NCBI GenBank assembly: GCA_022749755.1
Contig: CM040441.1
Span: 15,067,475 to 15,131,474 of the forward strand
From: Azadirachta indica
Taxonomy: Eukaryota > Streptophyta > Magnoliopsida > Sapindales > Meliaceae
Direction of reading: 5' to 3'
Length of the DNA stretch: 64,000 nt
Under the pieces are notes generated by a model. That model was given only the letters and a program-made list of their open reading frames with translations. It ran no database searches and was not told the origin of the DNA. The position numbers were made by a program, and so were the translations under genes. How positions within the stretch are numbered: position 1 is the first letter of the stretch; each line of letters starts with the position of its first letter. Positions 12,836 through 25,109 of this stretch are shown piece by piece.

Positions 12836-14640
12836 ATGGCGCTTTCGGAAGTACACGAGGTTTAAGCCACATCTCCTCATGGTTATTGCTCAGATAACCG
12901 CAACATTTCTTTATTTTATCACTGAGGCTTCCTTCAATCATGGAATGAATCCTCATGTCTACATAACTTATCGTCATATCGTTGCTGGCATCGTGTTTTT
13001 TCCTTTAGCCTATTTCCTTGAAAGGTATAAATCAACATCCCTCTTATCCCATATGTACGGCAAATTAAGGAAACTGATGATCTCTTTTGTCCTTCACGAT
13101 AATTTTTCTCTCTTCTACAGGGAAAAAAGGCCAAAGCTTACATTGGCTCTTTTCGTGGAGATATTTATTGTCTCCCTCTTCACGTAAGGACAACTAATTA
13201 AGAATTATGGATTCAAATAATTGTTAAAAGTTAACTCCGATTAAATGTTTTTATGATCCAGGATTGGATTGTCCTTAAACATGTACTTTGCAAGCATGAC
13301 ATACACCTCTACGACTTTTGTTACGGCAGTAATAAACACCATATCTGCTGTCACTTTTGTAATTGCAATTGTACTCAGGTCGGCATACATGATCATCGTC
13401 TAGTTTTGTAAATTGGTAAAGAGGAATTGACGACTCTACCCACCCCTGATTGACATTTAGAAGTTAATTTCATGCAGGATAGAAGTTGTTCATTTTGGAA
13501 ATGCTCGAAGTACAGCAAAAGTCCTTGGAACGATTCTTTCCTTAGCTGGAGGAATGATCATGACTTTATACAAGGGACCTACTATGAGAAATCTATGGCA
13601 TCCTCTAATTCATATTCGCAGAAACATTACCTTCCATGAGCAGTGGTTGAAGGGTGTAGTTCTTTCTGTTACTTGCTGTATTTCATTGTCGATTGGGTAC
13701 ATTCTTCAGGTTCATCTCTAACTCAACTGTATTCTTAAAATTAGTAAACAAAAATAGTACATTTACAAAGTTTCTCCATGAAAGAATGTTATAAGCAGAC
13801 TAGTAAGCATAAAAGAACAACACGAGATACACTGTGTTAAAGAATTGCATTATACAAGGATATGGCTAAAATAGATTGAGCTTCAAAAACTTGATTGAAA
13901 GTTATATGTATAATTATGTATCCCTGGCGACATGATTTAGTCAATGACACTAAAGCAATATCCTGCACGACTATCCCTCGCAACATGGATGTGCTTTTTC
14001 GGGGCAGCTCAATCGGCGTTGTTCACGGTGATTGTAGAACATAAACAAGCTTCTTGGAGAATGAGATTCAATATTGACTTGTGGTCCACCCTTTATGTTG
14101 TAAGCACAAATATTCTACTGTCTAACATATATATCTATTAATATATGAGTGAAATAAGTTTTCTTCATCATAAGATAGTGATAAGGTAATACATGGCAGG
14201 GCATTATGATCTATGGTTTACATATTTTCATTCAACTATGGTACACAGAGAAAAGGGGTCCAGTTTTTGTGACCGTGTTCTCTCCCGTTTCAACAATACT
14301 TGTGGCAGTTCTAGCATACTTTGTTTTTGATGAAAAGCTTACCTGGGCAGGTAATTTGAATACATAGTACACATGGCATAATTCAGTCTTTGTTGACCGC
14401 ACATTATTAAAAGTTTTCCTTTGACATTGTTTCCAGTATAATAGGGGCAGTCATTGTCATGATTGGGCTGTATATGCTTCTATGGGGCAAAAAAGGTGAT
14501 TCGAAATTCATGTCAAAGCAGCAGGAGAGCAGTCTTATCAAACATACAACGGGGCAAGAGACTACAACCTACAGAAGATCACTTCAGCACAAAAAGATAC
14601 ATCACTGGTCGAACCGTGAATTAAAGAAGGAACAAACAAT
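12836..14640 (+). pseudogene. WAT1-related transporter copy A (frameshifted)
   Basis: Homologue of the intact gene at 44049-45831, with the same seven-exon layout: 12836-13024, 13121-13183, 13262-13378, 13478-13709, 13941-14099, 14200-14350 and 14437 to about 14640. Exons 2-5 match the paralogue's lengths exactly and keep GT-AG borders. Exon 1 has a 2-bp loss near 12854 that gives a stop after nine codons. Exon 6 has a 1-bp loss near 14342, after EKL, giving a stop at 14439-14441 just inside exon 7. Restart at the in-frame Met at 12879 could still give a nearly full N-terminal region. The C-terminal helix would be lost either way. The family are EamA-fold membrane proteins with about ten helices; Arabidopsis WAT1 is vacuolar and linked to auxin and secondary walls. 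The upstream copia insertion adds to the case for loss of function. Confidence 0.85.
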
Positions 14641-14761
14641 ATCCAAAAATTCAAATGTGAAAGGAAATGAAATATTTTGGGTGTTATCTCATTTCCATAT
14701 AAAAATTTATATGGTTACGATTGACTGTGGGAAATTTTTATTGTACTTCTTTTCATTGTAG

Positions 14762-14906
14762 TTCAACAAATGAAATTTGAGTTGATTTTTACATTTTTTT
14801 TTATCATCCTCTCCCAAGCTAACAATACTTTTTTAGTGAACTACTCCCAAATTAACTTATCTTGGGATGTTAGTAGTTTTCATTACCTACCTATCACTCC
14901 ATGACT

Positions 14907-14943
<37 letters not shown>

Positions 14944-15092
14944 CTTCAAAAATGTATTACAACATTTTGTTTTCATTATTTATAAGCAAGAAAAACGTAA
15001 CTCAAAGATATTAAATTTTCATTCATATAGAAACATATTATAAGGCTTTTGTTAATAGATGATATCAAATAATAATTTAAATTACATAATTG
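14762..15092. repeat. Spacer with (TG)n microsatellite
   Basis: Three-prime flank of WAT1-A. A perfect (TG)n run lies at about 14910-14939. Nothing else is recognised before the MULE target duplication at 15093. Confidence 0.7.
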
Positions 15093-15101
15093 AAATATTT
15101 A

Positions 15102-15194
15102 GGAAAATTTACAAAAATGTTCATTGTTCACCCCATGTTTTTAAAATAACTACTATTCAAAATTGTTTACAAAAATGATCAACTAAATTTTTTT
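15102..15194. repeat. Outer MULE left TIR, outer part
   Basis: The first 93 bp of the outer element's left terminal inverted repeat. It stops at the inner element's insertion point, where AATTTTTTT (15186-15194) is the target site. The rest of this TIR continues at 25374. Confidence 0.85.
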
Positions 15195-15450
15195 GAAAAA
15201 TTTCTCAAACTATTCTTAAATTTTTTTGAGTTTACGTAAATAGTCTCTTATAAAAAATTTTACCAATCTAACTTAAAATATATTTTTCGGACTAAATTAT
15301 CATCAATAACCCACTTTCATTTTATTTTTACGAAAGTCACTTTTTTTATTTTTCTTATTACTCTATACTTTAACAAACTCAAACTCTCATAAACTTAAAT
15401 TTTTCTCTTTTCAAATTCACATTTCTTATTAACGACGGTAGAAAACGGTA
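15195..15450 (+). repeat. Left TIR of inner MULE
   Basis: It pairs with the reverse complement of 25110-25364. Shared blocks include the gagtttacgtaaat motif, ctcttataaaa, taaattat with caata, and an inner acgacggt-type block near 15433. The inward limit is approximate because pairing fades gradually. Confidence 0.8.
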
Positions 15451-15709
15451 CGACAATAGTGTAATTTTGATGGCAAAGTGTTGGACACCTATATTAAGTA
15501 ATTTGTTTCACCATATGGGTATGTGTTTTATGTGTGAATTAAAAATGTTTAATCTTCTTCAAATTAGGATTTGTAATTTAATCTTATTTAAATAGTAGAA
15601 AGTAATTGATTTAGTGTTTAAATTAAATTAACTGATTGTTGTATAAATGCAAAGATAATGATTGATTTGAGAATATAAAGGTGTTTACTAATTTTTCAGT
15701 TGTGAGTTT

Positions 15710-15815
15710 TTCTACCCAAAGCCACTTTTTGGATAAGGCCAAATTTTGCTTTACCCTAAAACTATTTTTTGGGTAAGACAAAATTTTTTCTTTACCCGAA
15801 AAACGGTCTTAAGAA
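15710..15815 (+). repeat. Short internal repeat (TTACCC / GGGTAA)
   Basis: Two degenerate copies of a phrase with tttttggataagg / ttttttgggtaaga followed by caaattttg-cttaccc. It resembles in style the GGGTAC repeats at 18955-19400 in the same element. Confidence 0.5.
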
Positions 15816-15898
15816 AAATAATGGGTGAGTAAACATTACATATTTTTAGTGTATTTTTATATTATAACAATATTGATATCTTATGTATTTGCATAGGT

Positions 15899-18509
15899 AT
15901 GGAAGATTTAGTAACATTTTTTGTTTACTACGACGGTTTGTAGGAAACACTTGGCGATGGTATTCAGAAACATGTTGGTGGAAAAGTTCGACTTATTGCC
16001 ATAGCAAGAAATTCTAACTACCAAAATTTAGCAAACATGATATATTCCCATATTCGGATAAATCGAAGAGAATTCAAAATTTGTATAAAGGCGAAGTATA
16101 GAGAGTATGGTGACTTGTCCACTGTACCTATTCCAGCTGATATAATCGATGACCATGATCTGTTGTCTCTGGTGCATTTGTTTAATACCAATAGTTCTCG
16201 ATTGGGTGGTTCGATTCCTTTGTATATAATTGTGGACCGCATTGTTGGAGCGGAAGTAACAGAATTTAAAAAAACCTAAAATGACGCGACCTACTACCTT
16301 TGAAGATATAATTCGAGAATCACATGCACGTCCATTTGTCTGTTCTAGGGGCAGCAATCGCTTTAACAATGTAGACCCACTAACTTGTACACCATTAGAC
16401 CATAACATGTCGGGAGATGGCAGACAAAATTCTCAAGATCATCGTGAATTTCACTCCGAAGAGGTACCTTACCTTTCAATGCCCCGTCATGAAAGGCAAG
16501 TTAATTATGGTGTATGCTCACCGCCTTTATATAATGAAGATCCTACACATGACTATTTTGATAATTAATCGTCTATGTAAAGAATATATTGTTACGGGAA
16601 AGGAAATAGAATTAATTATTGTGATGAAGATACCACTGCGAGAGAGAATGTTAGTGGCGAGGCACCCAATACATCAATGGCCTATGAAAATAATGCAATG
16701 AGGGGTTCAGCTCCTGCCCGTATTATTCCTTCCATCCCAACAGCGTTGACCATGTTCCCAGAAGCTATGTCGAGTTCAATATATGGTAATGTCCACGTGA
16801 AGCAGATTTTTAGAACAAAGAAGGCGTTACAACATGATTTGAGTATTATGACATTGAGGAGGCATTTTCAGTTCATCATTAATCGATCAACAATGACACG
16901 TTTTAAAGCATAATGTGTTGTAGATGGATGTAAATGGCGAATGCGTGCTATAAATAATGATGGAACTAATGGGTACTTCCGCGTCACAAGAATTGTGGGT
17001 GTGCACACATGCCAAAGTGATCAAATGCAGGATGACTATTGACAAGCTAGTAGCCGGCTAATTAGTAAACATGTCTTGAGCAAATTCCAAGACCCTAGTA
17101 GAATTTACATACCAAAAAAAATTCGAGACAACATACATAATGATTATGGGGTGCTTGTATCTTATAGAAAGGTATAGTTGGCAAGAGAAGAAGCGCGCCG
17201 ATTAGTGAACGGAGACCCAGTTGAGTCATTTAAGGTACTCCCTCGATTTTGTCATGTGTTACAAGAGACAAATTCAGGAACAATAACATATATTGAAAAA
17301 GACGACGAGGATCATTTCTTGTACTTCTTCGTAGGGTGCATCTATTTGAGGGTTTCGTAGAGTTATTTGTCCGGCAATTGTTCTTAATGGTACCTTTTTA
17401 AAATGGACATATCGGGGGACTTTGTTTTTGGTAGCTGCTGTCGATGAAAATAATCACATATATCATGTGGCATTTGGAATTGGAGACTCTGAGAATGACG
17501 CATCTTGGGAATGGTTTTTGTCAAAACTCTGTGAAGTAATTGGCCCAACATCAAATTTAGTTTTTGTTTCGGATCGACACAACAACATTGAGAAAGACAT
17601 AGCTACAACTTTTCCTGATGCATATCACGGCTTTTATACTTATCATATTCATGGAAACATTAAGACAAAATTTAGAATGAGGGAGAAAAAGTCAAAAACG
17701 TTCTTCCCTGAGTATTACAGTGCTGTTAAGGCTTATACATTTACTGAGTTCACTGATCGAATGGACAAGTTAAAGGGTATACATCCAGCAGCGGCAAACT
17801 ACCAAGAGAATGAAGTGGGTTTTCATCGATGGGTTAGAACACATTTTCCAAAGCGATGATATGACACATTGACTACCAATATAGCTGAGAGTATGAATGC
17901 ACTATTGAGGGATACACGGACACTCCCAATTATAGCATTGTTGGATTGGTTCCGATCAGTAATGTAAGGGTGGTTTTATGATAAAAGGGAAGAAGCCGCA
18001 AAATGTGAACCACAAATCTTTTCCCATGGGCTCAAGCCATAGTCAATAAGCATGAAGTAAAATCAGAACGACTAATGGTGTACCCTATTTCCAGTTTTGA
18101 ATTTCAGGTGAAAAGCGTGGGACAAGAAAATGTGGTGGATTTACGCGCAAAGAGTTGCACATGCCGGCAATTTAATCTAAAGCAATTACCTTGCCCACAT
18201 GCACTGACAGCAACCCATTTTATTATAGGACAATATAATAACCTTTGCTCCCACTATTATACGAATAACGCACTTGTGTTGAGCTATGCAGAGAATATAT
18301 ATCCTGTAGGTAATCAGCGTGATTGGGTTGTTTCTGATGATATTCAGAATATAATCGTTAAGCCGCCTCAAGGGAGAGTACCGACAGGTTGACCAAGAAA
18401 ACAACGTATTCCGTCTACAGGTGAAAACGTAGTTAAAAAAACATGCTCACGCTATAAGGAAGTTGGCCACAATCGTGCGACGTGTCGAAATCCAATCCAT
18501 TTGGACTAG
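15899..18509 (+). pseudogene. MuDR-type MULE transposase pseudogene
   Basis: It starts MEDLVTFFVYYDGL after an AG acceptor-like site, with a stop after 14 codons, and needs several frames. The DNA-binding region (about 16850-17050) reads CKWRMRAI and later TCQSDQMQDDY. The DDE domain lies at about 17380-17860 with FGIGDSENDASWEWFLSKL and FVSDRHNNIEKDI. The first catalytic Asp, normally in a VDGT context, is Asn (LNGT; codon 17386-17388). A SWIM zinc finger at 18140-18225 keeps CTCRQF and LPCPHAL. The terminal zinc knuckle near 18440-18495 reads CSRYKEVGHNRATC, with Tyr for its second Cys. The family cuts and pastes Mutator-like DNA. With stops, frameshifts and the lost Asp, this copy should be inactive. 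Confidence 0.9.
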
Positions 18510-18950
18510 TATGATAATATTATTTATTTTTTGTAGAGTCAAGATTATTAGTAATTTTATAATAAATGAAAATATTGATGTTGTATTATTAAAATAATTT
18601 TAATGCTTAAAAGACTATTGCAATTAATATTATCATCATGTTGTTGGTTTTTGTTGTCATGGAATGGATATTTTAGAATTATAATAATTTTTTACTGAAA
18701 AATTTAATGTGTCACGACTTAATCGATTAATTACAATAATATCAAAATTAGAAATATAAAATTTAGTAATAAGAAAATTTGGATACCCAAACTATTATTA
18801 TTAATAAATTACTATTATTTTTATTAATTATATTATTTTATTATTATTAGTTTATTATTATTATTATTATTATTAACTTATTATTACTATATTATTAATT
18901 GTTTAAAAAAAAATAATTAATTAATAATAAAAAATAATATAATATAATTG
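18510..18950. other. AT-rich 3' flank of the transposase
   Basis: No gene is seen. TTATTA-rich low-complexity sequence lies at 18790-18930 and leads into the GGGTACC repeat. Confidence 0.6.
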
Positions 18951-19430
18951 AGGGTATCATTTTCAGGTATCCTCAATTTCAAGTACCCGAAAATATAGAT
19001 ATTCGAAAATGGGACCTGAGAGGGTACCCCGAATTTCGGGTACCTTATGTTTTTCGGGTACCCAAAAATTATTTTAATTTTAAAATATCATACAAATCCT
19101 ATGATTAATTACAAAAGCTATTATATTATTAATAAATTACTATTATTTTTATTAATTATTATTGATTATATTATTTTATTATTATTATATTATTAATTTA
19201 TTATTATTTTATTATTAATTGTTTAATAATAAAAATAATTGAGGGTACCATTTTTGGGTACTTTTAATTTCGGGTACCTGAAAAATATAGGTACCCAAAA
19301 ATGGGACTCGAGAGGGTACCCAAATTCCGGGTACCTTATATTTTTCAAGTACTCAAAATTGAAGGTATCTGAAAATTATTTTAATTTAAAAATATCATAT
19401 AGGTCCCATAATTAATTACAAAATCCCCTC
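18780..19430. repeat. Tandem repeat with GGGTACC palindromes
   Basis: Two diverged units of roughly 300 bp. Each has a TTATTA-rich half, then gagggta-c-c-att, repeated cgggtacc/ggtacccgaaa palindromes, tgggac-gagagggtaccc, and ends attttaatt-aaaatatcata. The first KpnI-type half is at about 18950-19100 and the second at about 19240-19400. The function is unknown; clusters of short inverted motifs are common inside large MULEs. Confidence 0.7.
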
Positions 19431-19943
19431 TAAAAAGAATATTTCTTGATAAAACTACATAACATTCTATATTAATTACATAAACTCCCCTATCTTGAGA
19501 AATTTTCCAAAAATATAAAGAAAAGAATATTTTTTTAAAATATCAACCCCACAAAAATAAATAACAAACAATCCCACAGTACAACAATACACAAACTGCC
19601 TCGACGTTAAAATTTCATATATACAAACATTTTAAGTATTATAATATCTGTTTAACTCTAATTTTTAGGGTAATGTGTTTTTATTCAAGGTTACCTAATA
19701 TGAGTGTTCGTTTATCATAATGTAATTGGTTGGTTATTGCAAATTGGTCATATTATCCTAAAAATTGTTGAAATATATTATTGTTACTATGTCTCTCATT
19801 AATTTTCTTTGTCGGGATGTCATCATTCGAATATATTTTTACTTGATAATATTTCATCAACACTATTTTAGATTAATTTAATTTCGTAAAAATATAAATA
19901 TCTTTATATACACATATTTTTCATATATCATATTGACAATATC

Positions 19944-22900
19944 TTATAATAACTTGCTTACGAATAAATCTAGTGCAATCTTACGCCTTAATAAGACACC
20001 ATGATCACGACCAAAGTTAAATGAATGACCTAGGCAACTCAATGAACTTACACGTGAATACCCCACAATCACCACTCCCTAGATGCTGTCTTGGCATGCT
20101 TGATGTCTTTCGTTCAAATGTGGAAAGTTCTATGTTGTTCCCTAGCTCTGGCCTTGCCCTATATATCCCAACATGGCGTATAAGATAAGGTAGTAGTCAG
20201 CACAGAGGTCTTATATGGCCTTCCATCGCAGCGTCTGAGTGTGACGAAGGCGACCAGTCATACACCGTGATGTGACGATCCGAAAATTTTATGGCACATG
20301 CAACCTAATGATCACCCTCACATGTAACTGGAATGTAAACAACATTGACTATCTCCTAATTTCTATGCACGCCCTCATTATCCCCAGCCACATATTGCGT
20401 GAAATCAACGTTGTTGAAATATGATCCCAACTGTTTAGTGCCATTGGCCACATCCTGCCATATTGCCTCAAGGGTGGCCTGCAATACAACCAACAAAACA
20501 TTAGACCTTTTTATATCAATTACAATAATTTTGTATACAATCTAACATATTCACATTATAATGCATATATAGAGCTACGCGGATACAATGGTCTACTCTT
20601 GAGAGATCGCCCAAGGTATGGCTAGCTGTCGATGTGCGACCATGTCTAAAAACTCGTCAACTTGCTAAGTCATACAACAAATATCTCAGCGAAAAAAGGA
20701 CATACATAGTTTTAGGGTTTAACAAAAAATAAAGAGGAAAAAAAATGAAAAGAAACTAGAATTTGCAAATATAACTTACAGTGTCTTCTAACCGCGCATT
20801 ATGGTCTATAATCCCACAGAGCCAATCAATTCGCACGTCGGTACCCTCAATCCACTGCAACATCATCGCATATCTTTGCTCCGAAACAGGCGCAAGCAAC
20901 TCGATGACGTTTTCCATGACTGTACCGCACAAACGTGGTCTATATTGTAGAACAGGCCGTTGTCGAGGTCGACCGTACCGACTAAGCGCTTCGGCCCCTC
21001 CCCCGGCCCTAACGTATCTCCTGGTGGAATACTACCAACATCTGTATAATGTTTTGTAAATTGTCTATGCCCGCTTATTTCCTATATGAAAAAAATATAT
21101 TTAGTGTATGTAGTGTGACTAAATACAAATCAACCAGTTGGTGTAATATTCATACATTAAACCATATTCATAAGAATAAATTTATATGTTTATATTTTAT
21201 AATTTATATTTACCTTATCAGCCGATGTGGGGGCTGTCTATTCAAACCCTTTGTCCTTATTGTGAATGCCCTGAAAGTTATCATAAGACAAATACCTTTG
21301 CATTAAATCCTCCCACTTGGCCATAATTGGGTCATCTCTGTTCGCTGCGCATCCATGAACTGTGTAATCTCTATCCGCTGGGCATCTATCCAAACCTTTA
21401 TATTAGCATTCAAGCCATCAATTTTTCGAGTGATAGTATGACTCAGTAATGAGAAATCAAAAGTGAGCTCTTCTTTTAATGTTGTGATATTTCGGGTGAA
21501 TTCTTTTTGGATCGATTAAGTATCACAAAAACGATCCCTATCATACATTGTCTAGATCCTGGAAGGGGTGTCAACTGGGGTAGGCACTCTAGAAGGGAGC
21601 GGTCATGTAACCTATATTATTCAAGTGGACATGTGTATAATTTACAACAATAAACATATATGTACATGTTTATAATTTACCTACAAAATAACCATTATAT
21701 GCCTACCTTATCCCGACGTGCAGCTTTTTGTACTGGACCTGATTCACTACATGTTCGAACTCACCCTTGCTGTCAATGTATGCGTTAGTCAGCATATTAT
21801 CGGAAAACAGATTACCACTGTACTCACCCTCGCCAAAAGCATCAAGAGGTACAAGTAACTTTTTGATGTACGAGTGCATTAACTCATTCGCAGATGGTTC
21901 TAACGTACGAATAATGTCGAGAGGCTGTAGAAACAATAAATGATATCCATCATATAAAAGTTATAAAATAACTAAATTTTCAAACAAGAAAATAAACTTC
22001 ATTTTCTTACATGTGCATCGTTAAATACTTTCTTCTGTACTAATTCAACTGTCAAATTTTTCTTCTTTGACCTCCAATTAACAATTCGGGGTAACCTACT
22101 ATTCACTATCTGCACAAATGTACGACCAACAGATAAAATTGCCTCATAAATTCATATCTGTAACAATAATGTTAATTGTTAATTGCAATAATATGAACAT
22201 TAAGTAAAACATTATGTGGTCCGTATAAATAAATAATAGAACCACGTACCTAGAAAGCAATGATCAGACCCTTGAGATCGCATGTACACTTTGAGTTTTC
22301 TTCGTAATCAACCTTACTTTGATATCTAGCAAAGGGTCCTCCCATGACTTGGCACAACGACTAAAGTATAAAACGCCAAACAACAATACCCCAAGGATAT
22401 TAGTTAAATTCATTCAAATCATCTAATATCCATAGCAACCATGTATCTGCATAATTACGATGGCCCTCCCAAATATAACACGCTCCATAAAAAAAAATAA
22501 TGATAACTTCATAGCATCATAATCATCAATTTGTGAAAAATCGAAGTTCTCATAGATAGTGGTTAACCAAGACAATTTAATGTTACTTTTCCCACTAAAA
22601 TATTGGACCTTTAAATGGTTGCTACCCCTAACTATCCTAAATGGATATTTGCCAAATCTTAGGCCTGTGATAAGCTCAAACTCGACCTGAGAAAAATGAA
22701 TACATCGACCATCCACCAGAAATCACATTTCGTCTTGGGCACGTGGCGCGTATGCCTCCTGCAACAACATATAATGGGTTAGGTTACTGGAGAAACAAAG
22801 ATCATCAAGATTTATAAATTGTCCTACACATGTCCCTCTGAAAAACTCAACTTGCCTTAGGGTGAGCTTCTTCCGAATTGTGTCTAATATTTGTAGTTTA

Positions 22901-22971
22901 GATAATGATGTAAGAACGCTGTGGAAGTGATCAGTGGAATTAATCTTTAATCTCCTAACTGGTTTGACCAT
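19944..22971 (-). pseudogene. DUF1985 / Ulp1-like C48 protease pseudogene
   Basis: Minus-strand gene starting MVKPVRRLKINSTDHFHS (22971). The N-terminal DUF1985 domain spans 22971-22420, with FFRGTCVGQF and FSQVEFELITGLRFG. Between them DEM-FLVDGR has a TGA where the sister gene at 31010 has Trp. The C-terminal C48 peptidase lies at about 20460-19944. VYIPV and CAIKF flank the catalytic His (20310-20308), and the next codon, normally Trp, is a stop (20307-20305). VYDW carries the Asp (20259-20257), and GSGDCGVFTCKFIE carries the catalytic Cys (20067-20065). A frameshift follows. Introns are likely between the two domains. In plants such Ulp1-like genes ride in MULEs; intact ones are SUMO-type cysteine peptidases. 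All three catalytic residues survive, but the protein is interrupted. Confidence 0.85.
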
Positions 22972-23139
22972 TTCCTTTTACCTGAAAAATTAAATTAAAT
23001 ATATAATTAAATACATTATTGATACTAAAATATAACATAATCATAATGTAATAATTTATGCACTTAAGAAAAAGTAAATTCATTCATGATTTTATTAATT
23101 TTTATACATATCAATAAATTATTACAACAATTTTAAAAG
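22972..23139. other. AT-rich 5' flank of the C48 gene
   Basis: Short non-coding stretch between the start of the minus-strand gene and the ATT satellite. It would hold the gene's promoter. No clear TATA box could be singled out in this AT-rich context. Confidence 0.4.
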
Positions 23140-23333
23140 AAAATTACAAGGTAATAATATAAATATTTTTATTATTGTTATTAATCAATTATTATTATTG
23201 TTACTTTTATTTTTTATTATTATAATAAATCATTAATTATTACCTTTATTATTTTATGATTATTAAATAATTAATTAATTATTACTATTGTTCCCAATAA
23301 TATTAATTTATTAATAATTATTATTATTCCTCA

Positions 23334-23371
<38 letters not shown>

Positions 23372-24680
23372 ACTAATCAATTATTTTTATTACATCTCAT
23401 ATTATTAGTAATAATTATTATTACTATTATTTTATTATTAATAATTATTTTATTATTATTAAATATTACTAATCAATATTATTATTATATCGCTTATTAT
23501 TATGATTATTATTATTATTATTATTATTATTACATCTCATAATATTATTATGAATTAGTTATTATTTATTAATAAATTATTATTACACCTCCTCACTTAT
23601 TAATAATAATTATTACTACTATTATTTATTATTATTAATTATTTACTATCATATTATTATTAATTATTTTATTGATTATTATTGAATAATTAAAAATATA
23701 ATTATTAATTTATAATTAAAAGTAATCAATTATTATTACATTTCATATTATTAATAATTATTATTACTATATTTTTTATTATTACTAATAGATATTAACA
23801 TTACATCTCATATTATTATTATGAATTATTTATTATTATTAATAAATTATTATTATTATTATTACATCTCACATATTATTAATTATTAACTATTAATAAT
23901 TATTATTACTCTATTATATATTATTATTAATTGTTTATCATTTCTATTATTATTAATTATTTTTATTGATTATTATTGAATAATTAAAAATATAATTATT
24001 AATTTATTATTAATACTAATCAATTATTATTACATCTCATATTATTAGTAATAATTATTTATTATTATTATTATTACATCTCACATATTATTAATTATTA
24101 ATTAGTAATAATAATTGTTATTACTCTATTATTTATTATTATTAATTATTTATCATTATATTATTATTAATTATTTTTTTTGATTATTATTGAATAATTA
24201 AAAATATAATTATTAATTTATTATTAATACTAATCAATTATTATTACATCTCACATATTGTTAATTATTAACTATTAATAATTATTATTACTCTATTATT
24301 TATTATTATTAATTGTTTATCATTTCTATTATTATTAATTATTTTTATTGATTATTATTTAATAATTAAAAATATAATTATTAATACTAAATAAATTATT
24401 ATTACATCTCATATTATTAGTAATAATTATTTATTATTATTAATAAATTATTATTATTATATCTCACATATTATTAATTATTAATTATTAATAATTGTTA
24501 TTACTCTATTATTTATTATTAATAATTATTAATAATTACTATTATTATTAATTATTTTTTTATTGATTATTATTGAATAATTAAAATTAATTTATTATTA
24601 ATACTATTATTAAATAATATATATATATTTTTTTTATTATTATTTTATTAATTATCATTTTATTATATATATTAATTAAT
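23140..24680. repeat. ATT-rich satellite with higher-order unit
   Basis: About 1.5 kb of TTA/ATT repeats, not a simple microsatellite. Longer phrases recur in order. Tattacatctcatattatta-type phrases occur near 23393, 23736, 23805, 24022 and 24400. Gattattattgaataattaa recurs near 23674, 23965, 24183 and 24565, with a variant near 24350. The spacing suggests diverged units of roughly 170-290 bp. It lies inside the inner MULE, between the C48 gene and the right TIR. Confidence 0.8.
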
Positions 24681-24689
24681 TAAAGATTT

Positions 24690-24860
24690 TTTCTTTTAAT
24701 AGGGCCCATAAAGGGACCCCATTGTCGGGATAAAAATGTCCTGAGAATGGGTCCATTCTTGGGACGCATTTGTCCCGAGAATGGGTACTTTTTGGGACAA
24801 TAATCTTTTCCCGAAAAATACTCATTTTCGAGATAAATTGGTCCCTTTCTAGGTTTTCTT
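24690..24860. repeat. Short GGGACA / TGTCCC inverted motifs
   Basis: Dense repeats of gggac, cgggataaa, tgtcccgag and aatgggt. The phrase gagaatgggt occurs twice, and ttcccgaaaaatactcattttcgag is partly self-complementary. It is a subterminal region of the inner MULE, comparable to 18950-19400 and 15710-15815. Confidence 0.55.
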
Positions 24861-25109
24861 TCCTACACTTTCAACATATCTCCATTAAATCTAATACAAT
24901 GTTCTATAAAATCTTCATTTTCTAATCAAAATTTCTTCCCATTTCAATCAAATACATTCACATTATTCATATTTAGCAAAATCATACTACAAAAAACTCT
25001 TTCATTCATTTATGTTAAAAGAATACAAATGAAAGTATAAAAAACTTACCAATAGTTTCTATTTACTGTCGTTAGGTTATAATCAACACTTGTTTGCACG
25101 ATTTCTTTT

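Noticed and set aside
20781..21306. Plus-strand frames in the inner MULE
   Set aside because: They overlap the interval between the two domains of the minus-strand C48 gene and show no family motif.
23140..24680. CRISPR-like regular repeats
   Set aside because: The repeats are AT-rich and degenerate with irregular spacing and no unique spacers, in eukaryotic DNA.
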